Shown: positions 25,095-33,393 of the stretch, piece by piece
Numbering within the stretch: the first letter of the stretch is position 1
Layout: each line of letters starts with the position of its first letter
From: Bacteroidia bacterium
GTDB lineage: Bacteria; Bacteroidota; Bacteroidia; Bacteroidales; Marinilabiliaceae
Reading direction: 5' to 3'
Length of the DNA stretch: 34,965 nucleotides
Assembly (NCBI GenBank): GCA_030526155.1
Contig: JAUNDI010000024.1
Location: 1-34,965 of the forward strand
The notes under the pieces: generated by a model
Seen by the model: only the letters and a program-made list of their open reading frames with translations
Told to the model about the DNA's origin: nothing
The model's database searches: none
Translations under genes and position numbers: made by a program

Positions 25095-25688
25095 ATGTAC
25101 AAGATAGGCATAACAGGTGGTATCGGTTGCGGCAAAAGCAATATAGTCAACGCTTTCGCTGCACTAGGTGCGCCCATATATAAGGCTGATGACGAGGCAA
25201 AACGTCTTAACGAGGAATCTGAAACAATAAGGTCTTTCCTAACCTCTCTCCTCGGTAATGAGGTATACCTCCCTGATGGTCACCTCAATAAGCCATACAT
25301 GGCTAGTCGCATCTTCTCCGACACTACCCTACTACAACAGGTCAACCACACTATCCACGCCGAAGTCCGGAAGGACTTCTACTCTTGGACTGAAAAACAA
25401 TGTACCAATGGTGCAAAATATGTAATATGCGAGGCCGCCCTTATGGTCCAAAGCAATATGCATAAGTTGATGGACAAACTTATCGTGGCTAATCTCGACA
25501 CTGAATCTCGTATCCAACGTACCATAATTCGCGATAACTCTTCACGCGAACAGGTCTTGGCGCGCCTTAGCAAACAGCTTCCTCAAGAGGAATTAATAAA
25601 GTATGCCGACGTGGTTCTTTCAACAGACGACCGCACTCCTATCTTAGATACTATTTTATCTATTCACTCATCATTAATATCTAAATAA
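25095..25688 (+). CDS. coaE: Dephospho-CoA kinase
   Basis: 197 residues, the usual size. It phosphorylates the 3'-OH of dephospho-CoA, the last step of CoA synthesis, in the cytoplasm. P-loop GGIGCGKS at 8-15, then the KADDEAKRL substrate-binding segment and the CoA domain ending in QLPQEELIKYADVVLSTD. The fingerprint start YKIGITGGIGCGKS is diagnostic. The TerB/DnaJ gene starts 4 nt after its stop, so the two are co-transcribed. Confidence 0.95.
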   Translation: MYKIGITGGIGCGKSNIVNAFAALGAPIYKADDEAKRLNEESETIRSFLTSLLGNEVYLPDGHLNKPYMASRIFSDTTLLQQVNHTIHAEVRKDFYSWTEKQCTNGAKYVICEAALMVQSNMHKLMDKLIVANLDTESRIQRTIIRDNSSREQVLARLSKQLPQEELIKYADVVLSTDDRTPILDTILSIHSSLISK

Positions 25689-25691
25689 CAG

Positions 25692-26426
25692 ATGCTTTCT
25701 CTCTTATTCATATTATGCTTATTCGCTCTATTCCGGTTGTGGATGGAGGTCATCTTTAAATACTTCAACAAAAATCAACCTAACTATAGTAGAACCGACT
25801 GGAGTAATATAAGGTACGACTTCCAAACGTCTCTCCTCTCGCTCATAGCTTATATGATGAAGGCGGATGGTCATCCGCGTAAGGTCGAACTCGAATTCGT
25901 CCGTCCTCACCTATATCGTATACTCGGCGATACTCAAGCACCTCGCGCTCTACTCCAACTGCGTGAGTTGCTCAAAAATAATATCAACTTCTACGAGGTC
26001 ACACAGGTTATCAACCACTCGCTCGACGAGACTTCTAAGTGCAACATCCTCAGCATCCTCTATGGTATCGCTATGGCAGATGGCACAATGACTGCCGAGG
26101 AGTGGCAGATGCTAGTCCGTATTACCGAGTATATTGGTCTTAGCCGCCGCGACCTCGAGACTATCCGTATGATGTACGGCAATAATTCATACGGATATAA
26201 TGGTCAATCATACCAATCTAATATCAATACCTCATACGAAATTCTTGGCATATCTCCTTCTGCTACAAACGAGGAGGTCAAACGTGCATATCGTACACTT
26301 GTCAAGAAATTCCACCCAGATATGCTTGCCAACCTTAGCAAAGAGGCTCAAGAGGACGCTCAGAAGCGTTTCGTAAAAATCCAAGAGGCCTACGAAAAGA
26401 TTTGCGAGGCTCGTGGTATTAAATAA
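25692..26426 (+). CDS. TerB/DnaJ-domain membrane-anchored co-chaperone (DjlA-like)
   Basis: 244 residues. One N-terminal hydrophobic helix (about 2-22) anchors it. Residues ~47-165 are an acidic, helical TerB-like domain (LIAYMMKADGHPRKVELEFV, IAMADGTMTAEEW). Residues 181-244 are a J domain, NTSYEILGISPSATNEEVKR, with the HPD motif at 208-210. This order is that of DjlA, which recruits DnaK to the inner membrane; function here is by analogy. A linker rich in Tyr/Asn/Gly (about 170-183) joins the two parts. It is co-transcribed with coaE and followed by a terminator. Confidence 0.88.
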   Translation: MLSLLFILCLFALFRLWMEVIFKYFNKNQPNYSRTDWSNIRYDFQTSLLSLIAYMMKADGHPRKVELEFVRPHLYRILGDTQAPRALLQLRELLKNNINFYEVTQVINHSLDETSKCNILSILYGIAMADGTMTAEEWQMLVRITEYIGLSRRDLETIRMMYGNNSYGYNGQSYQSNINTSYEILGISPSATNEEVKRAYRTLVKKFHPDMLANLSKEAQEDAQKRFVKIQEAYEKICEARGIK

Positions 26427-26454
26427 ATCAATAGCATCTATCGTCATCAAATAG

Positions 26455-26493
26455 AAAGGCCCAAGATTATCTCCTGGGCCTTTGTTATATAAA
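26455..26493 (+). terminator. Terminator between the TerB/DnaJ gene and the LysR gene
   Basis: Nine-bp perfect stem AAAGGCCCA / TGGGCCTTT (26455-26463, 26475-26483) followed by a T/A-rich stretch. Because the stem begins with AAA and ends with TTT it may act in both directions between these converging genes. Confidence 0.82.
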
Positions 26494-26549
26494 TAACTAA
26501 TATCGCGTTAAGTACTGAAATATCTTCTATCAGACTATATAATATTATG

Positions 26550-27455
26550 TTATAGCAAATTCATCAATGCCAATCCGTACGACATATTCTCGCACAACAA
26601 CCTGAGAAACTCTTTAGTGGCGGTCTTCATATACCCATTTTTCAATACATGGAATGAGCCCTCCATCTGTGTGCCTTGTTGGTCAAGTGTTATAGCCTTA
26701 ATACCCGAGGTCCTCACTAGCGCTGCCTCACTCAATACAGTTACCAACTGTCCCGAAGATCTCACAATATCTATAAGTAAGTTCACCTCATTTATCTCTA
26801 GGCGTACATCAAATCTATAGTCACACCCATCAATAATCCTATCAAAGCTATTTCTTGCCTGTAGGCCCTTGGCTGGAAGGGCAAAGGGATATCGCTCCAA
26901 CTCCGAAAGTCGTATCGAATCTCTCTTAGCCAATGGATGAGTATCAGATACTAATACCGCAAGTCTATTATCAAACAGAATATGCGAATCTATATCTTGG
27001 TCAACCATAGATGGCTTATAGCTCAATGCCATATCTATGCGCTCCTCATGTAGCATATTCATTAGTGTAGCCATGGAATGACAACTAATATTAACCTTCA
27101 CCCCTGGATACTGCTTCATGAACATGAGTACCGTCTCTTTCAATAGTGGTAGAAAAGAGTATGTAGAACCCAAATTCAACTCACCACTACCTAGCTGCTG
27201 TACATCTCGTACCTTATCAAGACATGTCTTAGCTGCCGAGATAGTCTTCTCTGCTTGTGGCAAAAATGCAGCACCAACGTCACTTAACCTTACATGATGA
27301 GAATTTCGTATCAGCAACTCTACACCAAGTTCCCCCTCAAGCTGACGAATCTGCTGTGAGAGGGTACTTTGGGTAACATTTAGAACTCTCGACGCCTCAC
27401 TAAAACTCTTCAGTTCAGCAACCTTGACAAAATACTTTAATTGTCGTAGTTCCAT
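26550..27455 (-). CDS. LysR-family transcriptional regulator
   Basis: 301 residues. The N-terminal winged helix-turn-helix is canonical: MELRQLKYFVKVAELKSFSE, then ASRVLNVTQSTLSQQIRQLE and ELGVELLIR. Residues ~90-300 form the periplasmic-binding-protein-like effector domain (GELNLGSTYSFLPLL, then ALSYKPSMVDQD and SDTHPLA). The effector is not evident. It lies 12 nt downstream of the AspT-like exchanger gene on the same strand, so it is probably co-transcribed with it and may control it. A CynR/OxyR-like label is possible but no paired-cysteine signature was identified. Confidence 0.92.
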   Translation of the reverse strand: MELRQLKYFVKVAELKSFSEASRVLNVTQSTLSQQIRQLEGELGVELLIRNSHHVRLSDVGAAFLPQAEKTISAAKTCLDKVRDVQQLGSGELNLGSTYSFLPLLKETVLMFMKQYPGVKVNISCHSMATLMNMLHEERIDMALSYKPSMVDQDIDSHILFDNRLAVLVSDTHPLAKRDSIRLSELERYPFALPAKGLQARNSFDRIIDGCDYRFDVRLEINEVNLLIDIVRSSGQLVTVLSEAALVRTSGIKAITLDQQGTQMEGSFHVLKNGYMKTATKEFLRLLCENMSYGLALMNLL

Positions 27456-27467
27456 AACCTATTAGGT

Positions 27468-29138
27468 TTATAGAGCCATCAAAACTAACAACTGCGCAAC
27501 CAATACTCGCAAGAACATAGTAAGCGGATATACTGTCGAGTACGCTACCGAAGCTTGGTCATTTCCGCAAATGCTGTTAGAATATGCCAATGCTGGTGGA
27601 TCTGTAGTAGCACCAGATATCAAACCTGCTATCGTAAAGTAGTTACACTTAAATGCGACACGTGCCAATATTGCAATAATTATACATGGCAAGAAGGTTA
27701 TTATAAAGCCATACAACACCCACATATAACCACCGTTTATAACTGTATCCACAAAACCATTACCTGCACCAAGACCTACTGCCGCCATAAAGAGCGAAAT
27801 ACCTATCTCTCTCATCAATAGCTTCGCCGAGGCTGTGGTATATGTGATAATGTGCAACTTAGGACCATAACAGCTAAGTAATATCGAAACAATAAGCGGA
27901 CCTCCCGCTAAGCCCAACTTAACTGGTACCGGCATACCTGGGAAGAAGATAGGTACACTACCTAATAATACACCCAAAGCAATACCAAGGAAGATACTAA
28001 ATAGTGCTGGATGCTCAAGGCGCTTTACTGAATTACCCAACAACTCTGATATCTTCTTTACATCCTCACGCGAACCTACTATTGTTACGCGGTCACCTTG
28101 CTGCAACGCCAATGATGGAGCTGCTATAAGCTCTACACCCGCACGCTTTACTCGTGTAATGTTCACATGGAAGTTCTCTCTTGGCTTCAAATCACCAAGT
28201 CTCTTACCCTCCATTTTGCCATTGGTAACAACTATTCTCTCAGAGATCAACTCTCCCTTAGCCTCTTCATCCCAATGCTTTTGATCTACATCCTCAAGTA
28301 CATGTCCCAATATCATCGAGAACACCTCAATATCTGCTGGCTTAGCTACAACAAAGATCTTATCGCCTAAGTGTATCTTCGTCTCTGCCTTTACCAACTC
28401 TATCTCTTTTGTACCAGAGTGCTGAAGACGTGTGGCAACAATATCTCTGCCTGTCATCTTCTGTATCTCTTGCATGGTGTGTCCGCTTACAGCATCATTG
28501 GTAACCTCCAATGTAACAGCCTTAATCTGCTCACTATCATCATTATCATTATCTGCCGAATGCTCATTCTTCAAATTAATTCTGAAGATAACTTTGGTCA
28601 AAATAATCGACAAGATAATACCAATAACACCTAATGGATAAGCTACTGCATAGCCTTGTGCAAAAATCGAGTTAGATGCTCCATTATGAATATCAGAGTA
28701 TGTCTGCTGTGCAGCACCCAAACCTGGTGTATTTGTTACTGCTCCATAAAGTACACCTATCATAGCATATAGGTCCTCTCCTGTCACTACGTGTATCAGA
28801 TATGCAATTATCGCTCCTAGGAATACCAACGAAGCCGCCAACATATTTAGCGAAACGCCGCCCTTCCTAAATGACGAGAAGAAACTAGGTCCTACCTGAA
28901 GACCAATACTGTAAATGAAAAGTATCAAGCCAAACTCTTTCACAAAGTGTGATGTCACAGGATCCAATACCAAGCCAAAATGACTCGCAAAGATTCCCAC
29001 AAATAGTATCCATGTCACTCCCAAGGATACCCCACCGATCTTGATACGACTGAGCGCAAATCCGCCTGCTATGACCGCTGCCACTAGCAAAACACTGTGC
29101 GCTACACCTGGATTTAACCAAAGATTAGAAAACCACAT
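27468..29138 (-). CDS. AspT/YidE-type putative transporter with two TrkA-C domains
   Basis: 556 residues from the ATG at 29138 (MWFSNLWLNPGVAHS); the frame is open further upstream but the extension lacks family similarity and crosses the likely promoter. Two halves of about five or six transmembrane helices flank a central soluble region (about 200-375) that holds two RCK_C/TrkA-C domains (for example ELVKAETKIHLGDKIFVVAK and GDRVTIVGSREDV). Conserved halves contain GLQVGPSFF, YGAVTNTPGLGAA and ISGATTDPPALAY. This is the YidE/YbjL and aspartate:alanine exchanger family (TC 2.A.81), and the substrate here is unknown. Inner membrane. A LysR gene follows by 12 nt. Confidence 0.9.
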   Translation of the reverse strand: MWFSNLWLNPGVAHSVLLVAAVIAGGFALSRIKIGGVSLGVTWILFVGIFASHFGLVLDPVTSHFVKEFGLILFIYSIGLQVGPSFFSSFRKGGVSLNMLAASLVFLGAIIAYLIHVVTGEDLYAMIGVLYGAVTNTPGLGAAQQTYSDIHNGASNSIFAQGYAVAYPLGVIGIILSIILTKVIFRINLKNEHSADNDNDDSEQIKAVTLEVTNDAVSGHTMQEIQKMTGRDIVATRLQHSGTKEIELVKAETKIHLGDKIFVVAKPADIEVFSMILGHVLEDVDQKHWDEEAKGELISERIVVTNGKMEGKRLGDLKPRENFHVNITRVKRAGVELIAAPSLALQQGDRVTIVGSREDVKKISELLGNSVKRLEHPALFSIFLGIALGVLLGSVPIFFPGMPVPVKLGLAGGPLIVSILLSCYGPKLHIITYTTASAKLLMREIGISLFMAAVGLGAGNGFVDTVINGGYMWVLYGFIITFLPCIIIAILARVAFKCNYFTIAGLISGATTDPPALAYSNSICGNDQASVAYSTVYPLTMFLRVLVAQLLVLMAL

Positions 29139-29180
29139 CGTGTTATTGTTTATTGTTCTATTGTTTTTTCTTTTCGGGCG

Positions 29181-29211
29181 CAAATTTGCTACATACATAC
29201 GATAACAACAA
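29181..29211 (-). promoter_or_regulatory. Probable promoter of the AspT-like exchanger gene
   Basis: On the minus strand, CAAATTTG at 29188-29181 is one mismatch from TAnnTTTG, with TTG 20 bp upstream at 29211-29209. The start codon at 29138 is about 43 nt downstream. Confidence 0.45.
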
Positions 29212-29325
29212 TCTTTTGTTATAGAAAAATTCGATAGCAGATATAATGAAACGTTATAAATATTCACCGATTGCAGTTATCGAAATAAACTATTACCATC
29301 GTTTCATCTTCCCCAAAGAATACCT

Positions 29326-29333
29326 CAACTTTG
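29326..29333 (+). promoter_or_regulatory. -7-like box for the small membrane protein
   Basis: CAACTTTG (one mismatch from TAnnTTTG) at 29326-29333, with TTTC 20 bp upstream at 29302-29305. The ATG is at 29363. This supports the internal start over the longer frame that begins upstream of the promoter. Confidence 0.4.
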
Positions 29334-29362
29334 CATCGTCAAACAAAACAATAACGAACAAC

Positions 29363-29548
29363 ATGGTAACATTTGTTATTTGCGCTGTCATCGCACTAGC
29401 TTTCGTATTCAGCGCTGCAGATAAATTAAAGTCTTACAACAAGCAAAACACATCACTCGCTATCGACTGCGACACAGTAACAGTTAACAAGGAGGAGACA
29501 CCATCAGTATCAGCAGAAACTGAAACAGAGGTAAAACTCGCATCATAA
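29363..29548 (+). CDS. Small single-pass membrane protein, hypothetical
   Basis: 61 residues from the ATG at 29363. A longer frame begins at 29246 but would place the start before the probable promoter, and its extra 39 residues look random. The N-terminus MVTFVICAVIALAFVFSA is one transmembrane helix or an uncleaved signal anchor. The rest is short, polar and acidic (KEETPSVSAETETEVKLAS). I do not recognise the family. It is divergent from the exchanger gene and followed by a hairpin terminator, as expected of a real, separately transcribed small gene. Confidence 0.6.
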   Translation: MVTFVICAVIALAFVFSAADKLKSYNKQNTSLAIDCDTVTVNKEETPSVSAETETEVKLAS

Positions 29549-29622
29549 AGAAAAAACAAAAGAGTATTCAAAAGCAATCTTTTGTCCATTACACAAAACT
29601 TGAGTGATAACAATCACACCCC

Positions 29623-29661
29623 AAAGAGCTATTCATCACCAGGATAGCTCTTTGTATTTAT
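29623..29661 (+). terminator. Terminator after the small membrane protein (possibly bidirectional)
   Basis: Ten-bp perfect stem AAAGAGCTAT / ATAGCTCTTT (29623-29632, 29644-29653) with an 11-nt loop and a following T-rich stretch. It sits between this gene and the converging Rpn nuclease gene. Confidence 0.85.
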
Positions 29662-29670
29662 AATATCATT

Positions 29671-30624
29671 CTATAACGCACTAATCTCCTCTTCCGACAA
29701 CCCTGTAGCCAAAACAATTTGAGATATAGACATATTGAGCCCCTTAAGATTTTTAGCAATTTGTATCTGCTTAAGTCTTTCTCCTTCAGCTCTACCTTCT
29801 GCTTTACCCTCTTCTCTACCTTTGGCTACACCCCGTTGCATTCCAATTTCAATACCCTCGGTCATTCCCTCAGCACGTCCTTCAGCACGTCCCTCCTCGC
29901 GTTCATAACGCATGACGCACCTAGCCGTACGCACAGTATCAATATTCACATGATATTTTGAGATCTCCTCAGCTGTCATATTGGCAAGTTCAGCTATGCT
30001 ACCTATTTTGTTGAATATAGGTTGCTCATTCTGGAAGGGTAAATTTGTTGTCATGGTCTCCATATTAGCTAAATTATAAAACCAATAGTCTAATTTTTCT
30101 TTAGGGTACTCTAGGGGCTTGCCCTTAAAGTCGGCTAACTCGAATGTAAAGGCCTTCAGTTTCGTGGAAAATACCTCGCCTGTCTCTACCACTTGAAGCT
30201 GGATAGTACGCCTAGCTCGCTGTTGTAATCCGTTCATACGGAAATTTAAAAAGAATATTCCGTAAACGGGACAAAGTTCGTAATTCCAATCATGGTCACC
30301 TTTACGTTCTTGCGTAGAGAATGATCTTGAGAGATAGAATACGATACGGTCGTTAAAATTTGACTGATACCTATTCTGCATCTCCACGATAAACTCTGCA
30401 CCATCGGCAGTGCGACATCTGAGGTCGTATATTACGCCACGCATCTCAAATGATTCTGCCACTATATCTTTATCCAAAAACTCTATATCCTCAATCGGCG
30501 ATTCCGGGTTTAGTAAATCGGTCAAGAAGGCAATCATTATATCCTTCTCACCAAAGATCTTCTTAAAGCCAAAATCCGTCATTGGATTTATATAGCGCTG
30601 ACTGGTTGTGTTTCTCATATACAT
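29671..30624 (-). CDS. Rpn-family recombination-promoting nuclease / PD-(D/E)XK 'transposase' family
   Basis: 317 residues. An ATG two codons in (30618) is equally possible, because MRNTTSQRYINPMTDFGFKK is the conserved start. The N-terminal region has INPMTDFGFKKIFG and FLTDLLN, and the nuclease core GVIYDLRCRTADGAEFIVEMQ with Asp67 and Glu81-x-Gln83 in the D…ExQ arrangement of this family. The C-terminal region (about 240-285) is a Glu/Gly/Arg repeat helix (GRAEGRAEGMTEGIEIG), then a GLSEEEISAL tail. E. coli Rpn proteins are DNA endonucleases that promote RecA-independent recombination. No terminal inverted repeats were seen. The 3' third is about 90% identical to nt 1-311, in inverted orientation. 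Confidence 0.9.
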   Translation of the reverse strand: MYMRNTTSQRYINPMTDFGFKKIFGEKDIMIAFLTDLLNPESPIEDIEFLDKDIVAESFEMRGVIYDLRCRTADGAEFIVEMQNRYQSNFNDRIVFYLSRSFSTQERKGDHDWNYELCPVYGIFFLNFRMNGLQQRARRTIQLQVVETGEVFSTKLKAFTFELADFKGKPLEYPKEKLDYWFYNLANMETMTTNLPFQNEQPIFNKIGSIAELANMTAEEISKYHVNIDTVRTARCVMRYEREEGRAEGRAEGMTEGIEIGMQRGVAKGREEGKAEGRAEGERLKQIQIAKNLKGLNMSISQIVLATGLSEEEISAL

Positions 30625-30801
30625 AGAATTTTGTGTTATTTTTTGCGAAGGTAGTTATTTTTTTGTTACCTCACTCGAATTTAGCAAAATTACGACACAC
30701 GCAATAAATGAAAAATGATAATTGATGATAATTATTCTCTAATCTCTCTCATATGTCAATTCTAAATTATCTCTTCATTAGGATATTTAAGGCGCTTTTC
30801 A

Positions 30802-30809
30802 TATCTTTG
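30802..30809 (+). promoter_or_regulatory. -7 box of pheT
   Basis: TATCTTTG at 30802-30809 is a perfect match, 30 nt before the ATG. A TTAG about 20 bp upstream may serve as a weak -33 box, the same arrangement as before yjbQ. Confidence 0.6.
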
Positions 30810-30839
30810 CACGGCTAAAAAGAAAACAATAACAAAACA

Positions 30840-33305
30840 ATGAATATTTCCTACAATTGGCTAAAGAAATACATCAACCTCACAGTATCTGCTGAGGAGG
30901 TTGCTGAAAAACTTACTAGCATCGGCCTCGAAGTAGATAGCGTAGAGGAGACTCAAAGCATAAAGGGCGGACTCAAAGGTCTCGTTGTCGGTAAAGTGCT
31001 TACCTGCGAAATGCACCCTAACTCAGATCACCTTCATATTACTACAGTTGACGTTGGCGGTCCAGAGCCTCTAGGCATCGTATGTGGCGCAGCAAATGTT
31101 GCAGCTGGCCAGAAGGTAATCGTCGCTACTTGCGGTACCGTACTCTACGATGGCGATAAGGAATTCGTCATCAAGCCTTCTAAACTCCGCGGTGTACCTT
31201 CTAATGGTATGATATGCGCCGAGGACGAGATAGGTGTAGGAACTTCTCATGATGGTATCATCGTTCTCCCAGAGGATACCCCTGTAGGTATGCCAGCTGC
31301 CGAATACTATGGCCTCGAGAACGATACTATGATAGTAGTAGATATTACTCCTAACCGCGCCGACGCCGCTTCTCATTATGGCGTAGCTCGCGACCTCGCA
31401 GCTGCTTATGGCGTAGAGAATGATAATATTAAGTTGTCTCGCCCTTCAGTGGACGACTTCAAGGTAGCTAACAACTCTAAGCCTATCAAGGTTGTAGTTG
31501 AGAACCCTGAGGCTTGCGGTCGCTACGCTGGCGTTACCGTAAGTGGCGTTACCGTGAAGGAATCTCCTGAGTGGCTCCAAAAGGCTCTCAAGAGCATTGG
31601 CCTTACACCTATTAATAATATTGTCGACGTAACAAACTATATACTATTCGCTCTCGGTCAGCCTCTCCACGCTTTCGATATCAATGATATCAAGGGTAAC
31701 GAGATTCACATTAAGAGCGGTCTTGCTGGTACCAAGTTCGTTACTCTCGACGAGAAGGAGCGTACTCTCCATCAAGACGACCTCATGGTATGTAATGCCG
31801 AGGAGCCTATGTGTATCGCCGGCGTATTTGGCGGTCTCCAAAGTGGCGTGAAGAACACTACTACCGACGTATTCATCGAGTCTGCATGGTTCAACCCAGT
31901 ATCTGTTCGTAAAACAGCTCGCCGTCACCAGCTCAGCACCGACGCTAGCTTCCGTTTCGAGCGTGGTACAGATCCTAACAATGTAATATATGCTCTTAAG
32001 CGTGCAGCACAACTCGTAGTAGAGGTTGCAGGTGGTGAAATAGCTTCAGAGATCGTAGATATCTACCCTACTCCAGTTGAACATTTCAATGTTACCCTTA
32101 GCCGTAAGCGTTGTATGAGTCTTATCGGTAAGGAGATATCTGAGGAGACAATCCAAAAGATTCTCAAGGGTCTCGAGATAGAGGTAGTTGCCGATCGTGG
32201 CGATGAACTCGACCTCCGTGTACCTCCTTACCGCGTAGATGTTACTCGCGAGGCTGACGTTATCGAGGATATCCTCCGTATATACGGATATAATAATGTC
32301 GAGACTCCTTCAGCTGTTCACTCTACACTCGTTTACGCCGATAAACCTGAGCGTCACGCTGTAGAGGCAGCAGTAGCAGCACAACTCGCTGGTCAGGGTT
32401 TCCACGAAATAATGAATAATACACTTACTCATGCCTCTTATTTCGAGAACTCTGATGCTTTCGACTCATCAAAGACTATCGTTCTCGCTAATCCACTTAG
32501 CGCAGATCTAAATGCTCTACGCCAGACTCTCCTCTTCGGAGCTCTAGAGTCTGCTCAGCATAATAGCAATCGTAAGAATGCCGACCTTAAGATGTTCGAG
32601 TTCGGTGCCGTTCATAACCTCCAATCTGCTGAGGCCGACCGCGGTCTTCAACGTAGCTACCTCGAGGAGTGGCATCTCTCAATACTCATGACTGGTCTCC
32701 GTCAGCAGCCTAATTGGATTACAGCGGCTGAACCATTGACTTTCTTCGACCTTAAGTCTACCCTCCTCAACCTTCTCCTCCGTCTTGGCCTAGATGTTAA
32801 GTCTTATACCGAGCAGGCTATCGAGAATGACATATTCTCTGAGGGTATACAGATTCTAGATGGCAAGAAGGCTATCGCTACTTACGGTAAGCTCAAGAAT
32901 GCTCTCGCTTCTAAGTTCGACCTCGATAAGCCTGTATTCTACGCAGAGGTTAATATGGATAAGGTCTACAAGACAATTATGCAGCGCCAAAAGAACGCTC
33001 CTATACGTTTCGTAGAGATTCCTAAGTTCCCTGAGGTTAAGCGCGACCTTGCTCTCCTCATTGACAAGAGCGTGACATACTCGCAAATCGAGCAACTCGC
33101 TCTTCGTACAGAGAAGAAACTCCTCCGTAGCGTATCTCTATTCGACGTATACGAGGGTAAGAATCTCCCAGAGGGTAAAAAGTCTTACGCCGTATCTTTT
33201 GTTCTCCAAGATGAGACAAAGACTATGAACGATAAGCAGGTCGACCACATCATGCAACAGCTCATCTCCGTATTCCAAAAGGAACTCGGCGCTGAATTAC
33301 GTTAA
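30840..33305 (+). CDS. pheT: Phenylalanyl-tRNA synthetase beta subunit
   Basis: 821 residues, the usual length. With PheS (not in this window) it forms the alpha2-beta2 enzyme that charges tRNA-Phe. Domain order: start MNISYNWLKKYINL; tRNA-binding EMAP-like domain at about 40-155 (LVVGKVLTCEMHPNSDHL, KLRGVPSNGMICAEDEIG); B3/B4 editing region including NIVDVTNYILFALGQPLHAF; B5 domain ending in VPPYRVDVTREADVIEDILR; the catalytic-like core; and a C-terminal FDX-ACB anticodon-binding domain (FPEVKRDLALLID). Codon use is strongly CTC/GCT-biased, consistent with high expression. It is separate from pheS, as is common in Bacteroidota. Confidence 0.97.
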   Translation: MNISYNWLKKYINLTVSAEEVAEKLTSIGLEVDSVEETQSIKGGLKGLVVGKVLTCEMHPNSDHLHITTVDVGGPEPLGIVCGAANVAAGQKVIVATCGTVLYDGDKEFVIKPSKLRGVPSNGMICAEDEIGVGTSHDGIIVLPEDTPVGMPAAEYYGLENDTMIVVDITPNRADAASHYGVARDLAAAYGVENDNIKLSRPSVDDFKVANNSKPIKVVVENPEACGRYAGVTVSGVTVKESPEWLQKALKSIGLTPINNIVDVTNYILFALGQPLHAFDINDIKGNEIHIKSGLAGTKFVTLDEKERTLHQDDLMVCNAEEPMCIAGVFGGLQSGVKNTTTDVFIESAWFNPVSVRKTARRHQLSTDASFRFERGTDPNNVIYALKRAAQLVVEVAGGEIASEIVDIYPTPVEHFNVTLSRKRCMSLIGKEISEETIQKILKGLEIEVVADRGDELDLRVPPYRVDVTREADVIEDILRIYGYNNVETPSAVHSTLVYADKPERHAVEAAVAAQLAGQGFHEIMNNTLTHASYFENSDAFDSSKTIVLANPLSADLNALRQTLLFGALESAQHNSNRKNADLKMFEFGAVHNLQSAEADRGLQRSYLEEWHLSILMTGLRQQPNWITAAEPLTFFDLKSTLLNLLLRLGLDVKSYTEQAIENDIFSEGIQILDGKKAIATYGKLKNALASKFDLDKPVFYAEVNMDKVYKTIMQRQKNAPIRFVEIPKFPEVKRDLALLIDKSVTYSQIEQLALRTEKKLLRSVSLFDVYEGKNLPEGKKSYAVSFVLQDETKTMNDKQVDHIMQQLISVFQKELGAELR

Positions 33306-33337
33306 AACCGCTAATTCATTTTTTTATTAACAATACC

Positions 33338-33377
33338 CCTATAGTGCTAGGCTTCGTGTCTAGTACTATAGGTTTTT
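33338..33377 (+). terminator. Rho-independent terminator after pheT
   Basis: Thirteen-bp stem CCTATAGTGCTAG / CTAGTACTATAGG (33338-33350, 33360-33372, one G-T pair), 9-nt loop, then TTTTT at 33373-33377. The next ATG is at 33394. Confidence 0.9.
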
Positions 33378-33393
33378 ACAAAACTCAAGTAAA

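Noticed and set aside
27822-29267. Longer start for the AspT-like exchanger at 29267
   Set aside because: The extra 43 residues cross the probable promoter and lack hydrophobic or family features; MWFSNLWLNPG at 29138 is the natural start.
29671-30624. Rpn gene as a complete insertion sequence
   Set aside because: No terminal inverted repeats or target-site duplication were found around the gene; despite the 'transposase' label the family encodes a nuclease.
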